From: Terriglobia bacterium
GTDB taxonomy: Bacteria; Acidobacteriota; Terriglobia; Terriglobales; Acidobacteriaceae
Reading direction: 5' to 3'
NCBI GenBank assembly: GCA_032252755.1
Contig: JAVUPY010000090.1
Span: 1-64,000 of the forward strand
DNA length: 64,000 bases
Position numbers and translations under genes: made by a program. This document shows, in pieces, positions 38,830 to 51,442 of this stretch (the first letter of the stretch is position 1; every line of letters starts with the position of its first letter). The notes below the pieces were generated by a model, which was not told the DNA's origin, searched no databases, and worked only from the letters and a program-made list of their open reading frames with translations.

Positions 38830-39149
38830 CAAGACAATAGATCGCGAAAGTAGGGGTGGGGCCATCGATGCGCGGTTCGTCGTATGCACCTCCGAAGACA
38901 CTGGCCGCCCTTGCAACTGCTCGTAAATCGCGCTAGCCTCTAAGCTAGCTCTAGCGGTATCTCCCTTCCTTTTGCAGTGGCCTCACTGGACGACAGGATT
39001 GCGCCTGACCATTTTTCCGCAGTGAACTTGGCCGTTTGAGACGTTTTCTTCCCGTCCGGAAGCTGGTCTCCTTCCTCATCAGAGGTCTATAGAAACCTTC
39101 AGAATTGCGCAGTTGCTGCAACTCTGGTGCAATAAGATGGGGTTTTCAA
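38830..39149. other. Gene-free stretch upstream of smc
   Basis: I see no supported gene here; the few short frames lack ribosome binding sites. The only structure is GCTAGC-CTCTAA-GCTAGC (38932-38949), nested in CGCTAG...CTAGCG (38931-38956). Together with the smc promoter and leader (39150-39430) it makes the longest non-coding gap of the window, 661 bp. Confidence 0.5.
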
Positions 39150-39209
39150 CAGGGATACACCATATGTCGTGTATTCCTGCTTGACCTTGGCAGGAACGCT
39201 GGATAAAGT
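39150..39209 (+). promoter_or_regulatory. Predicted smc promoter with operator-like inverted repeats
   Basis: TTGACC (39181-39186), 17-base spacer, TAAAGT (39204-39209). The -35 box lies in the 9-base centre of TTCCTGC-N9-GCAGGAA (39174-39196), a perfect 7-9-7 repeat. A second repeat, CAGGGATACAC/GTGTATTCCTG (39150-39179, one G-T pair), shares the left arm. The layout suggests a repressor site over the promoter; the protein is unknown. The leader to the smc start would be about 215 nt. Confidence 0.5.
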
Positions 39210-39430
39210 TAGCTCAACTTGCGCGGCGGAAAGGCCGAAGGGCGTGGTTGCGCACCCCTAAAAGCCGGAATACCAGCCACCGTTCGCGACGTGTTTCAGG
39301 GCCCCGGAGCTAGCTCGAACAGATGGGCCTGTAAGGACTTACCCAAATTGGTTCGCCAGAACCGCGGACCGAAGCGGGCCACAGCCATCCAAGTTGAGGA
39401 TGGCAGCGCGAGCACGCAAGGAGTGGGAAG

Positions 39431-43414
<3,984 letters not shown>

Positions 43415-43468
43415 AACAGGGCCCTGACTTGTATTGACGAAGCATTCGGCTCCATCCAACTTGCGGCT

Positions 43469-43497
43469 GAGGCTCGCATTCGCGCGAGCCTCTTTTT
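43469..43497 (+). terminator. smc terminator
   Basis: GAGGCTCGC (43469-43477) and GCGAGCCTC (43484-43492) with a 6-base loop, then TTTTT. It lies 55 bp after the smc stop, so smc and purC are separate transcripts. Confidence 0.92.
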
Positions 43498-43640
43498 CCT
43501 TTCCGAAAAATTTCTTGCGCAACTCGCTCGGCTTATGCTTGCTTCATTTGCGGTGATGGAATTCACTCGCCCTATTTTTCCACCGGCTTCCACAGGTCCG
43601 GAACTCCTCATCTGGCGCGGCTTTCAAGCCAGCTGCTATT

Positions 43641-43671
43641 CTGTCAATAGTTTTTGCGAGGCTATTGGCAG
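43641..43671 (+). other. 10-bp hairpin upstream of the purC promoter
   Basis: CTGTCAATAG (43641-43650) pairs with CTATTGGCAG (43662-43671) with one U-G pair and an 11-base loop. It stands before the predicted purC promoter, so it would not be in the purC message; it may be an operator. The rest of 43498-43699 shows no gene. Confidence 0.4.
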
Positions 43672-43699
43672 TAACCAACTCTGAATTACCGATGTGGCG

Positions 43700-43727
43700 T
43701 TGACAAATTTTCTTCGGCGACTAGAAT
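43700..43727 (+). promoter_or_regulatory. Predicted purC-cvpA-fis promoter
   Basis: TTGACA (43700-43705), 16-base spacer, TAGAAT (43722-43727): a near-consensus sigma-A promoter. The start would be near 43734, leaving a leader of about 23 nt before the GTG of purC. Confidence 0.7.
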
Positions 43728-43756
43728 GACCAACGCTTTCATCATCTAACTAAGCC

Positions 43757-44665
43757 GTGACTACTCAAGCCCAACAGGTTCTGCTGAAAACTGATTTTCC
43801 CGGACTGGAACTATACGCCAGCGGGAAAGTTCGAGACATTTACCGCGTCGATGATCAGCATTTGCTCTTCATCGCCACCGACCGCATCTCCGCATTCGAC
43901 TACGTTCTCGCCTCGGGCATTCCCGATAAGGGACGTGTGCTGACGCAACTGTCGCTCTTCTGGTTTGATTTCCTGAAGGATGTCATCTCGAATCATCTGG
44001 AGACCGCGAACGTCGACGAATATCCCGCGCCGGTGAAGAAGTACGCTTCCGATCTGCGGGGACGCTCGATGCTCGTCAAGAAGGCCGAGATGGTGCAGAT
44101 CGAATGTGTCGCGCGCGGCTATCTCTCGGGCTCGGGATGGAAGGAATACCAAAAGACCGGGAAGGTCTGTGGCATTCCCCTGCCCTCGGGACTGCGTGAG
44201 TCAGACAAACTGCCGGAGCCGATCTTCACCCCGGCAACCAAGGCTGTGACGGGGCACGACGAGAACATCTCGTTCGACCAGATGGTGGACATCGTCGGCC
44301 GCGAGATGGGCGAGAAACTCCGCGACCTGACGCTGCGGATCTACAGCAAGGCCGCGGACTACGCGCGCACGCGTGGCATCATCATAGCGGACACAAAGTT
44401 TGAGTTCGGCCAGACGTCGAAGGGCCTGGTCCTGGCGGACGAAGTCCTGACGCCTGATTCGTCCCGCTTCTGGCCCGCCGACACGTACAAGCCGGGTGGC
44501 GCCGTAGACTCGTACGACAAGCAGTACGTGCGCGACTACCTGGAATCCATTAAGTGGGATAAAAAACCGCCGGCACCCGGGCTTCCCCCGGAGGTGCAGG
44601 CCAACACGAGCGCGAAGTACGTCGAGGCCTATCGCCAACTGACCGGCAAGGATTTGCCCTCGTAG
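43757..44665 (+). CDS. purC: Phosphoribosylaminoimidazole-succinocarboxamide synthase
   Basis: PurC joins CAIR and aspartate with ATP to give SAICAR in purine synthesis. The 302 residues are the longer, yeast-like form. ASGKVRDIYRVDDQHLLFIATDRISAFDYVL is the ATP-binding opening, VKKAEMVQIECVARGYLSGSGWKEY the substrate region, and IIADTKFEFGQTSKGLVLADEVLTPDSSRFWP the metal and CAIR site. The start is a GTG at 43757 without a clear Shine-Dalgarno. cvpA follows after only 3 bp, as in many bacteria where cvpA sits with purine genes. No other pur gene is in the window. Confidence 0.97.
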   Translation: MTTQAQQVLLKTDFPGLELYASGKVRDIYRVDDQHLLFIATDRISAFDYVLASGIPDKGRVLTQLSLFWFDFLKDVISNHLETANVDEYPAPVKKYASDLRGRSMLVKKAEMVQIECVARGYLSGSGWKEYQKTGKVCGIPLPSGLRESDKLPEPIFTPATKAVTGHDENISFDQMVDIVGREMGEKLRDLTLRIYSKAADYARTRGIIIADTKFEFGQTSKGLVLADEVLTPDSSRFWPADTYKPGGAVDSYDKQYVRDYLESIKWDKKPPAPGLPPEVQANTSAKYVEAYRQLTGKDLPS

Positions 44666-44668
44666 GCG

Positions 44669-45232
44669 ATGAACTGGCTGGATTGGACAATCATAGCGAT
44701 TGTTGTGCTGTCGGTCATCGGGGCCGCGGCACAGGGGTTCTTTTTTGAATTGTTTTCACTGGCGGGCGTGATCCTCGGTTATCTGCTCGCTGCCTGGAAT
44801 TACAAGCGGGTTGCTCTCTGGTTCCTTCCGCACGTGAAGAGCGATTGGGCGGCCAACGCTGCTGGGTTTCTGGTGATCTTTATCGCAGTCGCGATCCTGG
44901 CCGGTGTGGCAGGGCGCATCGCGCGATGGGCCGTGAAGGAAGTCGGCCTTCGCTGGTTCGACCGTTTTTTGGGTGCGGTGTTCGGACTGGTGAAGGGGGC
45001 ACTCGTTGTCATGGTGCTGGTCATGGCCATGGCTGCATTCGGTCCGGCATCTAAGTCGCTGGCAGAATCGCAGTTTGCACCTTATTTCCTTGTTGTCGGA
45101 CGCGCTGCATCCTGGGTTGCTCCTTACGAACTTCGCGAGGGACTCCGCCAGGGAGTTAAGGCGATCGGCACGATGAAGACCGTCGCACCCGAGAGCAGTT
45201 CTAAGCCTTCCGGCGCTGCCGCTGGCAAGTAG
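44669..45232 (+). CDS. cvpA: CvpA family membrane protein
   Basis: A 187-residue inner-membrane protein. MNWLDWTIIAIVVLSVIGAAAQGFFFELFSLAGVILGYLLA is the family's first two helices. Two more follow at about 60-80 (AANAAGFLVIFIAVAILAGVAGRIA) and about 105-125 (VFGLVKGALVVMVLVMAMAAF), giving four in all. CvpA proteins are needed for colicin V export in E. coli and, more generally, for envelope stress and purine-linked growth; the exact activity is unknown. It starts 3 bp after purC. The C-terminal tail after 155 is soluble. Confidence 0.92.
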   Translation: MNWLDWTIIAIVVLSVIGAAAQGFFFELFSLAGVILGYLLAAWNYKRVALWFLPHVKSDWAANAAGFLVIFIAVAILAGVAGRIARWAVKEVGLRWFDRFLGAVFGLVKGALVVMVLVMAMAAFGPASKSLAESQFAPYFLVVGRAASWVAPYELREGLRQGVKAIGTMKTVAPESSSKPSGAAAGK

Positions 45233-45310
45233 CTCGCTTGCTTGCCTCTGAGACGCCCGGGATGAGCACTGGCGCCGCCGCGCCATTTATAGAAGAGAAA
45301 GGGGTCAGAC

Positions 45311-45598
45311 GTGAAGGATCAGTTGGAAGCCCTCATCCTGCAGATGTACAACAGTGGGATTCTTTATTCGGAAGCCGTACGAGAGTTCAAGAAGCGCTTC
45401 ATCCTCACCGTTCTTCAGGAAAACAATGGCAACCAGTGCAAGGCCGCGCGCCAGCTCGGCATGCACCGAAACACTCTCAGTCGCACAATAACGGAACTGA
45501 AGCTTGATGTTCGCGCCCTGCGGAATGGCGGCCGTAGGCCACCCCGCAGCGCTCGACCGGCAACTGCGCTTCTCATGGAGAAGAAAGCCGCGCGGTAG
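45311..45598 (+). CDS. Fis-type helix-turn-helix protein
   Basis: A 95-residue DNA-binding protein. The HTH of the Fis/NtrC C-terminal type is ILTVLQENNGNQCKAARQLGMHRNTLSRTITEL (about 31-63). Residues 1-30 (LEALILQMYNSGILYSEAVREFKKRF) form the helices that dimerise in Fis. The tail after 70 is Arg/Pro/Ala-rich (GGRRPPRSARP). It begins at a GTG with AAAGGGG eight bases before it and ends in a strong terminator. As the last gene of the purC-cvpA group it might regulate the group or act as a global factor; such small Fis-like genes are common in acidobacteria. Confidence 0.88.
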   Translation: MKDQLEALILQMYNSGILYSEAVREFKKRFILTVLQENNGNQCKAARQLGMHRNTLSRTITELKLDVRALRNGGRRPPRSARPATALLMEKKAAR

Positions 45599-45631
45599 GT
45601 TCGACCCTCTAAAGGTATTCATACAAATCCT

Positions 45632-45655
45632 GGCAGCCGCAAGGCTGCCTTTTTC
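45632..45655 (+). terminator. Terminator of the purC-cvpA-fis group
   Basis: GGCAGCC-GCAA-GGCTGCC followed by TTTTT: a 7-bp stem with a tetraloop on the plus strand. Confidence 0.93.
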
Positions 45656-45709
45656 TGTCGCTGCAACCGATTGCCCACATGCGTGATCGGTCAAGGACGA
45701 TCCAAGAAA

Positions 45710-45731
45710 AAGGCGGCCAGAAGGCCGCCTT
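45710..45731 (-). terminator. Terminator of the 45.8 kb TPR gene
   Basis: AAGGCGGCC-AGAA-GGCCGCCTT, a 9-bp stem; on the minus strand it is followed by TTTTCTT. It faces the plus-strand terminator at 45632 so the converging transcripts are both closed. Confidence 0.9.
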
Positions 45732-45753
45732 CTCATCACAATTCTTGACAAAG

Positions 45754-47100
45754 CTACTGTTTCTTATGGGCTGGAGCCCGGCGTCCCGCTGCAGGCTTTT
45801 TGGCCGGCGCAGGAGCCGCTTTCTGCAGCAGCGTCCCATTCGTCATGACCATCATGAACGGATTGGGCGTGTAGCTATCCGGCTGGCCCTCAAACAGAAG
45901 CGTGCTATTCGCCTTCGGCAGCAGCTTCGCCGGGATCGGCGCTGTCATGTTCAGCGTGATCTCCGGCGTGTTGGCATTAATAGCGTCTTCCGTTGCCGCA
46001 ATCTTCAGCACCGTGGGCGTCACTTCGAGGACCTTGCCCTGCATCTGCAGCTTCTTGCCCTTTATGGCGTTCCACACGGTGTCAGAGCACTGCTGGTTAC
46101 CCGAGGTGAAGATGAACTCCCATTCGCCGAAGCCCATCTTGTCCGGGGCCGTCTGGGCGCACATCTGGGCTGCCTGATCCGCCGGCGATGGCGCCGGGGC
46201 AACCGTGAACCCTGCAGGCATTGTTGCGGCGGTCTGGGCGGTCTGCAGCAACTGGTCAAACCCATCTTCCGCTCCGTGATACCGGGCATACTTGCTCTTT
46301 ACGTACTTTTGGAACTGCGCGGCCGCTGCCGGGTTCTGTTTCTGTGCCAGGTCAACGGCTTTTGCGCCCCAGAACAGTCCATCGACCACGATAGGCTTCT
46401 GCTCAAGATAGGCAACCGCCAACTGGTAGGTCGTAATGTAGTCGTTTGGATTGGCCTTCAGGGCTTCCATCAAGTTCGGAATCGCCGCCTGGTAGTTCTT
46501 TTGGTTCAGTTCCATGTTCCCGACAGCAGCCGAGAAGATGGCCTTGAAACTGTCCTTCATCTTGGCCCAATCCGCGTCGCTGTAGCCTTCAGGTTTGTTT
46601 GCGGTCTGCAACTGCTGCAATCCGCGCTGGCCGTATTCGCCCGCCTGTGACAAGAGAGCACCGGCCTGGGTGACATCTGTCTGCCCCAGGCCCTGGTAAC
46701 GCTTCAGGTAGGCCATCAACGCCAGAGCCGTCAGGTTGTTTGGGTTCACCTGGAGGAGTTTCTGCCCCGTTTCTTCGATCTTGGGAACGTTGTTGAGCTG
46801 CTGGTAGGTCTTCATCAGCAGTTCCAGGGCGTCTTCCTTGATCACGCTGTTGGGGTACGTCTGCAGGAATGATTCCAGCGCTGCCGCTTTGGCATTGGGG
46901 TCTTTAGCATTTACCGCTGCCATGTAGGCGTTGTATTCGGCGGGATCCTTGATCTGTTTGTTAGATTGCGCGGGCTTCTGCTGTCCAGCGGCTTGCTGTC
47001 CCGCGGCTCCTGCCGCCGGTTCCTGCGCCGGTGCCGCCTGGGCCAGAGCGCTTGCTGCGACTGCAAGCACAAGCAACATCATCATCAGCGACTTTCTCAT
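45754..47100 (-). CDS. Secreted TPR-containing protein
   Basis: A 448-residue exported protein. The signal peptide is MRKSLMMMLLVLAVAASALAQ, followed by a Gln/Ala/Pro-rich linker (about 22-50). TPR-like helical pairs run at about 55-300 (AALESFLQTYPNSVIKEDAL, GQKLLQVNPNNLTALALMAYL, NLMEALKANPNDYITTYQLAVAYLEQ). The C-terminal part (about 330-430) is beta-rich (GEWEFIFTSGNQQCSDTVWNAIKGKKLQMQGKVLEVTPTVLKIA) and ends in a basic Pro/Ala tail. It probably acts as a periplasmic scaffold. The ATG at 47100 has AAGGAG before it; the frame upstream holds the promoter and is not used. Confidence 0.82.
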   Translation of the reverse strand: MRKSLMMMLLVLAVAASALAQAAPAQEPAAGAAGQQAAGQQKPAQSNKQIKDPAEYNAYMAAVNAKDPNAKAAALESFLQTYPNSVIKEDALELLMKTYQQLNNVPKIEETGQKLLQVNPNNLTALALMAYLKRYQGLGQTDVTQAGALLSQAGEYGQRGLQQLQTANKPEGYSDADWAKMKDSFKAIFSAAVGNMELNQKNYQAAIPNLMEALKANPNDYITTYQLAVAYLEQKPIVVDGLFWGAKAVDLAQKQNPAAAAQFQKYVKSKYARYHGAEDGFDQLLQTAQTAATMPAGFTVAPAPSPADQAAQMCAQTAPDKMGFGEWEFIFTSGNQQCSDTVWNAIKGKKLQMQGKVLEVTPTVLKIAATEDAINANTPEITLNMTAPIPAKLLPKANSTLLFEGQPDSYTPNPFMMVMTNGTLLQKAAPAPAKKPAAGRRAPAHKKQ

Positions 47101-47256
47101 TCGTCGGCTCCTTAGAACTTTTTCGATTGCGACCCGGCGCCCCAGCTCGAACGCCGTCGACTGCTCAGGGCTCTTCGCCCGCACTATATCAGTGCACTCC
47201 ACGACATCTGACTCCATAGAGCCTGACAATGTTCCAATGAAATCGTGGAGACCGCG

Positions 47257-47286
47257 ATTATAGGAACGTAGGACACTATAAGGCAA
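47257..47286 (-). promoter_or_regulatory. Predicted promoter of the TPR gene
   Basis: On the minus strand TTGCCT (47286-47281), 18-base spacer, TATAAT (47262-47257). The leader to the ATG at 47100 would be about 150 nt. Between 47287 and 47553 I see no gene or further structure. Confidence 0.45.
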
Positions 47287-47553
47287 GCATCCTAATCCCC
47301 GCAGTCATAAATTTCTGGAACGCTGCCCAAATATGATGCAGTGTTGTCACCGGATGGATGTTTTTCACCCCTAAGAACTGCCCGGCCGACCCAATCCACC
47401 CGATTGCGAAAATCCGAACCTCTCCGATTCGGTGTGTTGAGCATGACCTGCTTGGCGAGACTGTCGGCCTTTTTCCATCCTGGCAGCCCCTTTTATAGCG
47501 ATCTGCCCCTCAATCTTTCTCCCTCGGCCAGACTGCACGGACGCATACGCAAA

Positions 47554-47585
47554 AAAGGCGGTCGCTTGATCGCGAACCGCCTTTT
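47554..47585 (-). terminator. Terminator of the barrel-protein gene
   Basis: AAAGGCGGTCGC pairs with GCGAACCGCCTTT (one bulge) around TTGATC; on the minus strand a run of T follows. Confidence 0.85.
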
Positions 47586-47601
47586 CAATCCGAACTGGGG
47601 G

Positions 47602-48180
47602 CTAGAACCGGAACTGTGGGCCCGCCGTAAATCGGAAGTTATGGTTGGCACCATTATCGAAATACATTTCGTCACCGGCTTCCACGCGAACGCCGAACCA
47701 GCCAATGAAACCCTCTACGCCAGCGCCCGGATAGAAGACACCATTGGTGTCGCCGTTTGCAATGTTGCTGAAGGTCCCGTTAACGCTGTTGGTTACGTTA
47801 AAGTTGAGGAAACCGCCCTTCACGGTCACAAACGGCCGGAACGCTCCGTGGGTAAAGTTGAACTTCGGTCCGAATAACCCATGCACCAGACGAAGCCTCG
47901 ATGTGGTTATGGTCGTTCCGCCCCCAATATCCGTGAGGGACGAGGTGACGTTACGATTCCAGTCGTAAGCTCCTTCAGCCTCCAATTGAACGTTCGGGGC
48001 AATATTGAACGAAAGGCGGCCGCCAGCCCCATAGAAGTTGGTGCTGGTATGAGCCAAGCGGTTGAAATCAAAAAATGCGCCTACTTCTCCGTGATTGTAG
48101 TTGTCATTGTCCTGCGCAAACAGGGCCGGCGTCACCGCCAGCAAAGCGCAAAACATCATCACCAGTACGGTCCGTTTCAT
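47602..48180 (-). CDS. Outer-membrane beta-barrel protein
   Basis: A 192-residue protein with signal peptide (TVLVMMFCALLAVTPALFAQ) and a small porin-like barrel: alternating strands such as GGRLSFNIAPNVQLEAEGAYDW, LVHGLFGPKFNFTHGAFRPFVTVKGGFLNF and GVRVEAGDEMYFDNG, ending in HNFRFTAGPQFRF with a terminal Phe for outer-membrane insertion. This is the OmpA/OmpX-like 8-strand type (the outer membrane protein beta-barrel family). The ATG at 48180 is preceded in frame by a TTG; ATG is preferred. Ligand or partner unknown. Confidence 0.85.
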   Translation of the reverse strand: MKRTVLVMMFCALLAVTPALFAQDNDNYNHGEVGAFFDFNRLAHTSTNFYGAGGRLSFNIAPNVQLEAEGAYDWNRNVTSSLTDIGGGTTITTSRLRLVHGLFGPKFNFTHGAFRPFVTVKGGFLNFNVTNSVNGTFSNIANGDTNGVFYPGAGVEGFIGWFGVRVEAGDEMYFDNGANHNFRFTAGPQFRF

Positions 48181-48336
48181 CAAAGCTGACTCCGTTCAGT
48201 CCTCACCCGGCGCACACCTGAATCGTGTGTACCGGGCCGGAAGTTTTGAATGGGGCTGCAGGAATTGGATGGCTGCCCCTGAGCCGAGGTGGGCCGCTTG
48301 GGAGATGATTCGAAAGCTGCTGAATCGTTGGCGCTG

Positions 48337-49626
48337 CTAACCGGCAATCAATTTTTCAAGCTGTTCATAAAACATGGGATACGAGATAGCAACACAATTG
48401 GCGTCGTTGATGACCGTGTCACCGTCAGCGCGCAGGGCAGCAACGCTGAAGGCCATCGCAATCCGGTGATCGCCAAAGCTTTCCAACTCAGCCCCGTGAA
48501 GCGTCTGGCCACCCGGCACTCGCAGCCCGTCTTCGAATTCTTCCACCGTTGCGCCCATCGCGCGGAGATTCTGCACGACAGCAGCAACCCTGTCCGACTC
48601 CTTCACTCGCAGCTCTCGCGCATCCCGGATCTCCACCCCATCTTCCGTATAGGGGCCGATCGCCGCCAAGACCGGCAGCTCGTCGATGAGTCCGGCGACT
48701 TGCGCTCCGGAGATTCGTGCTCCCTTCAACTTGCCAGGCTGGAATCGTACCGTACCGATCAGTTCATAGTGCTGCTGCTCAACCTGCAGAAACGAAATCC
48801 GGCCACCCATCAGCGTGAGTACGTCAAGAATCCCTGCCCGCGTCGGGTTCAGCAGCACGTGATCGAGAATGAGGTTGCTCTCCGGGAACAGCGCCGCCGC
48901 ACATAAGAAGAACGCCGCGGACGACAAATCCCCCGGAACGTAGGCTTCAATCGCCTTCAACGGCCCTCGGCCGGCGACACTGACGCGCGTCTGTGTTCGC
49001 TCAACCTCGGCTCCAAATGCACGCAGCGCAAGTTCCCCATGGTCGCGCGTCCGCACCGGTTCCTCCACCGAAGTCTTCCCCTCGGCAAACAAGCCGGCGA
49101 AAAGAACGCATGTCTTCACCTGGGCACTCGCAATTTTGGAGTTGTACTCGAGCGCCTTAAGGCTTCCACCGCGAATATGCAGCGGCGGTTTGTTTTCGAC
49201 AGTTCCGGAGATCTGTGCGCCCATCGCCCGCAAAGGCTCGATAATGCGCCCCATCGGCCGCTTCATGAGCGACTCATCGCCCACCAGTTCGCTCTCGAAA
49301 TTCTGTCCCGCAAGAATGCCCGCCAGCATCCGCATCGTCGAACCGGAATTGCCGCAATCGACCGCACTCGTCGGCGCCGACAATTCCCTACCTCGCCCTT
49401 CGATCTCCACGCGCCCATCTTGCTGAACCTTCACTCCAACGCCAGCGAGGCAATTCAGCGTGCTCTGGCAATCGGCCGCCGCGGAGAAATTCTCGAGTTT
49501 CGTGACGCCCTCCGCCAAGGCGCCGAGCATGGCATAGCGATGCGAAATGGATTTGTCCCCCGGTAGCCGTACGCTGCCGTTGACATTTTGTGCTGGATGG
49601 ATGACACGGTTGTTGCCACTACTCAT
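48337..49626 (-). CDS. aroA: 3-phosphoshikimate 1-carboxyvinyltransferase (EPSP synthase)
   Basis: AroA transfers the enolpyruvyl group of PEP to shikimate-3-phosphate in aromatic amino acid synthesis. The 429 residues start MSSGNNRVIHPAQNVNGSVRLPGDKSISHRYAML, where the catalytic Lys and the S-I-S-H-R motif bind the substrates. DCGNSGSTMRMLAG and RPMGRIIEPLRAMGA (PEP site) follow, then ELPVLAAIGPYTEDG, RVKESDRVAAV and ESFGDHRIAMAFSVAAL at the C-terminus. The GNSGSTMRM signature with LPGDKSISHR places it near the class II (CP4-like, glyphosate-tolerant) group, though the class call is by eye. The start at 49626 is favoured over longer frames. It is divergent from the 49.8 kb TPR gene. Confidence 0.97.
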   Translation of the reverse strand: MSSGNNRVIHPAQNVNGSVRLPGDKSISHRYAMLGALAEGVTKLENFSAAADCQSTLNCLAGVGVKVQQDGRVEIEGRGRELSAPTSAVDCGNSGSTMRMLAGILAGQNFESELVGDESLMKRPMGRIIEPLRAMGAQISGTVENKPPLHIRGGSLKALEYNSKIASAQVKTCVLFAGLFAEGKTSVEEPVRTRDHGELALRAFGAEVERTQTRVSVAGRGPLKAIEAYVPGDLSSAAFFLCAAALFPESNLILDHVLLNPTRAGILDVLTLMGGRISFLQVEQQHYELIGTVRFQPGKLKGARISGAQVAGLIDELPVLAAIGPYTEDGVEIRDARELRVKESDRVAAVVQNLRAMGATVEEFEDGLRVPGGQTLHGAELESFGDHRIAMAFSVAALRADGDTVINDANCVAISYPMFYEQLEKLIAG

Positions 49627-49838
49627 TAAGGTTGCCTTGTACCTGCCCCAAATTTCTGAACAGCTTTCAAAGATTGTACTAGGAAGAACTAAGGTCGAGG
49701 ACAACTCGCTAAAAGCTGCTACATCAGATGACATAGCGCGACGGAAGATGCCGCGCCGAGTGGTTTCGATCTTCAGGTCTTAGGCCCCTGCTTCGACCCG
49801 ACTTCGCCCTCGAGCTTCAAGATAGAAGGAAAGTCTCG

Positions 49839-50873
49839 ATGCACGTCCGGGGTTTTGCTGTTTTACTCTCCCTATTCGCAATCGCCCCCCTTCTCGTCGC
49901 TCAATCCATGTCGCTTCCAGATTCCACCTCGCTGGTGGATCCCACGATGTTTGGCGGTCGTGATCGAGCCAGTTTTAGCTTCACAAGTATTTCCGGTTCT
50001 CTACTTGGAATAGATGGCCACCCAATCAGCAATACCCGGATTACGCTCCAGTCAGTGACCACCGGCAGGATGATTGCAATCGCCGTCAGTAGCGTCAACG
50101 GCTCGTTCGAGTTCTCCGAGGTACCCCCAGGCGATTACGAAGTCGTCGCTGACAAAGGCCTCGCCCAGGCACGCCAACGGGTCCATTGCATGGAGGGGCT
50201 CAATAATGTCACCCTGCACATGGATGCCCACGGGTCTTCTGACCTCACCGGCGGCGATACGATCTCTGTGGCCGCCCTCCGTGTGCCGCAAAAGGCGCGC
50301 GATCTCTTCAAAAAAGCCCAGCAGAACTTCCAGAAAGAGAAATTGAAGGACGCCTGGAAATTCGCCGAGAAGTCGCTTGTCGTTTGCCCGACCTATTCTG
50401 AGGCGCTCACTTTACGCGGTATACTCCGCGTGGCGAACCGCGATATCCCTGGCGCAGAGAAGGATCTGCAGGCCTCCATCACCAGCGATAGCAACTACCC
50501 GCTCGCCTACTTCGCGATGGGAGCCCTTCAAAATATTCAGGGTAAATTTGCCGCAGCCCAGCAGACGCTTGAGCAGGGCTTGAGAGTACAGCCAACCTCC
50601 TGGCAGGGATATTTCGAGTTGAGTAAGTCAATGCTCGGCCAGGGAAACTACCGTGACGCCCTGAAGGATGCCGTGCAGGCCGAAAACATGGGGATTAAGT
50701 ACGCACCGATTCACCTGGTAAAGGCGAACGCGCTGATGGGTCTGAAGTTTTATGGCGAAGCCGCCAACGAGTTCGCGCGCTTCCTCGAGTTGGACCCCGG
50801 AGGACCTCATTCGGCAACCGCACGCAAATCCATGGAGGCAGCAAAGTCCTTCGCGGAAACCGCGTCAAACTGA
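49839..50873 (+). CDS. Secreted CarboxypepD_reg-TPR protein
   Basis: A 344-residue exported protein. Signal peptide MHVRGFAVLLSLFAIAPLLVAQ. Residues about 45-125 form a carboxypeptidase-regulatory-like beta domain (GSLLGIDGHPISNTRITLQS ... VNGSFEFSEVPPGDYEVVADKG). TPR repeats fill about 155-335 (ARDLFKKAQQNFQKEKLKDA, ALTLRGILRVANRDIPGAEKDL, AYFAMGALQNIQGKFAAAQQTL, AANEFARFLELDPGG). This architecture, a surface beta domain plus TPR, recurs in acidobacteria and is probably periplasmic. AGAAGGAAAG precedes the ATG. A strong terminator follows its stop. Confidence 0.82.
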   Translation: MHVRGFAVLLSLFAIAPLLVAQSMSLPDSTSLVDPTMFGGRDRASFSFTSISGSLLGIDGHPISNTRITLQSVTTGRMIAIAVSSVNGSFEFSEVPPGDYEVVADKGLAQARQRVHCMEGLNNVTLHMDAHGSSDLTGGDTISVAALRVPQKARDLFKKAQQNFQKEKLKDAWKFAEKSLVVCPTYSEALTLRGILRVANRDIPGAEKDLQASITSDSNYPLAYFAMGALQNIQGKFAAAQQTLEQGLRVQPTSWQGYFELSKSMLGQGNYRDALKDAVQAENMGIKYAPIHLVKANALMGLKFYGEAANEFARFLELDPGGPHSATARKSMEAAKSFAETASN

Positions 50874-50900
50874 ATAAAGAAAATCGCATAACGGCGGAAA

Positions 50901-50941
50901 GACGCGGATCATAGCTACTCTTTGATCCGCGTCATTTTTTT
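50901..50941 (+). terminator. Terminator of the 49.8 kb gene
   Basis: GACGCGGATCA (50901-50911) and TGATCCGCGTC (50923-50933) form an 11-bp perfect stem followed by ATTTTTTT. The ATCCGCG units continue to about 50985 and resemble the repeat at 17716. Confidence 0.93.
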
Positions 50942-50982
50942 ATTCGAACTTGTCGATCTGCGTAGATCCGCGCAATCTGCGG

Positions 50983-51387
50983 TCACGCTTCCCTTGCTTT
51001 TTCCCGGGCCTCGGCCAGTATCTCCCCCGGCACTTCCCTCATTCTCAGATCGAAAACGAACCTCGGCTCTTCAGGTCCGCGTCCCCAGCGATTCACTTCC
51101 CAATGCGCCCTTACAAACCGCACATCCGCGCGGTCCACAACGTCGAGAAGGATCGGCGTCTCGCTCCGGTAAAATTTCTGCGGGAAGCTAAGGAGCGGCT
51201 TCGGTTCCCACGCCGTCCCATCCGCCGAGCCAAAAATCATGACATCAAGCGCCTCCTGCTCCACGGTTTCAGAAATCCTGAGCACAAGCAGGAACACGCG
51301 TTCGGCCGCGCCGCTCAGATCAATGGTTTCGCCGTCTCCCTTTACTGTGACGGTCGTATTTTCAGGGACGAGATAGGTGTCGAACAT
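50983..51387 (-). CDS. Hypothetical protein (134 aa)
   Basis: A 134-residue soluble protein that I do not recognise. It starts MFDTYLVPENTTVTVKGDGETIDLSG and looks mostly beta: ERVFLLVLRISETVEQEALDVMIFGS, then WEPKPLLSFPQKFYRSETPILLDV and VRFVRAHWEVNRWG, ending in a charged helix EILAEAREKAREA. There is no signal peptide or membrane segment. The ATG at 51387 lacks a clear Shine-Dalgarno; a slightly longer form from 51414 would overlap the palindromic repeat. It lies downstream of the alpha/beta hydrolase with that repeat between them. Confidence 0.65.
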   Translation of the reverse strand: MFDTYLVPENTTVTVKGDGETIDLSGAAERVFLLVLRISETVEQEALDVMIFGSADGTAWEPKPLLSFPQKFYRSETPILLDVVDRADVRFVRAHWEVNRWGRGPEEPRFVFDLRMREVPGEILAEAREKAREA

Positions 51388-51409
51388 GACAGGAGATTGT
51401 ACTCGGTGC

Positions 51410-51440
51410 CCCACATCTGCCGCAGTTAACAGATGTGGGT
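51410..51440. repeat. ACCCACATCTGC palindrome, intergenic copy 4
   Basis: CCCACATCTG (51410-51419), 10-base loop, CAGATGTGGG (51430-51439), then T. It lies between two same-strand (minus) genes and directly after the hydrolase stop at 51443. Confidence 0.85.
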
Positions 51441-51442
51441 CT

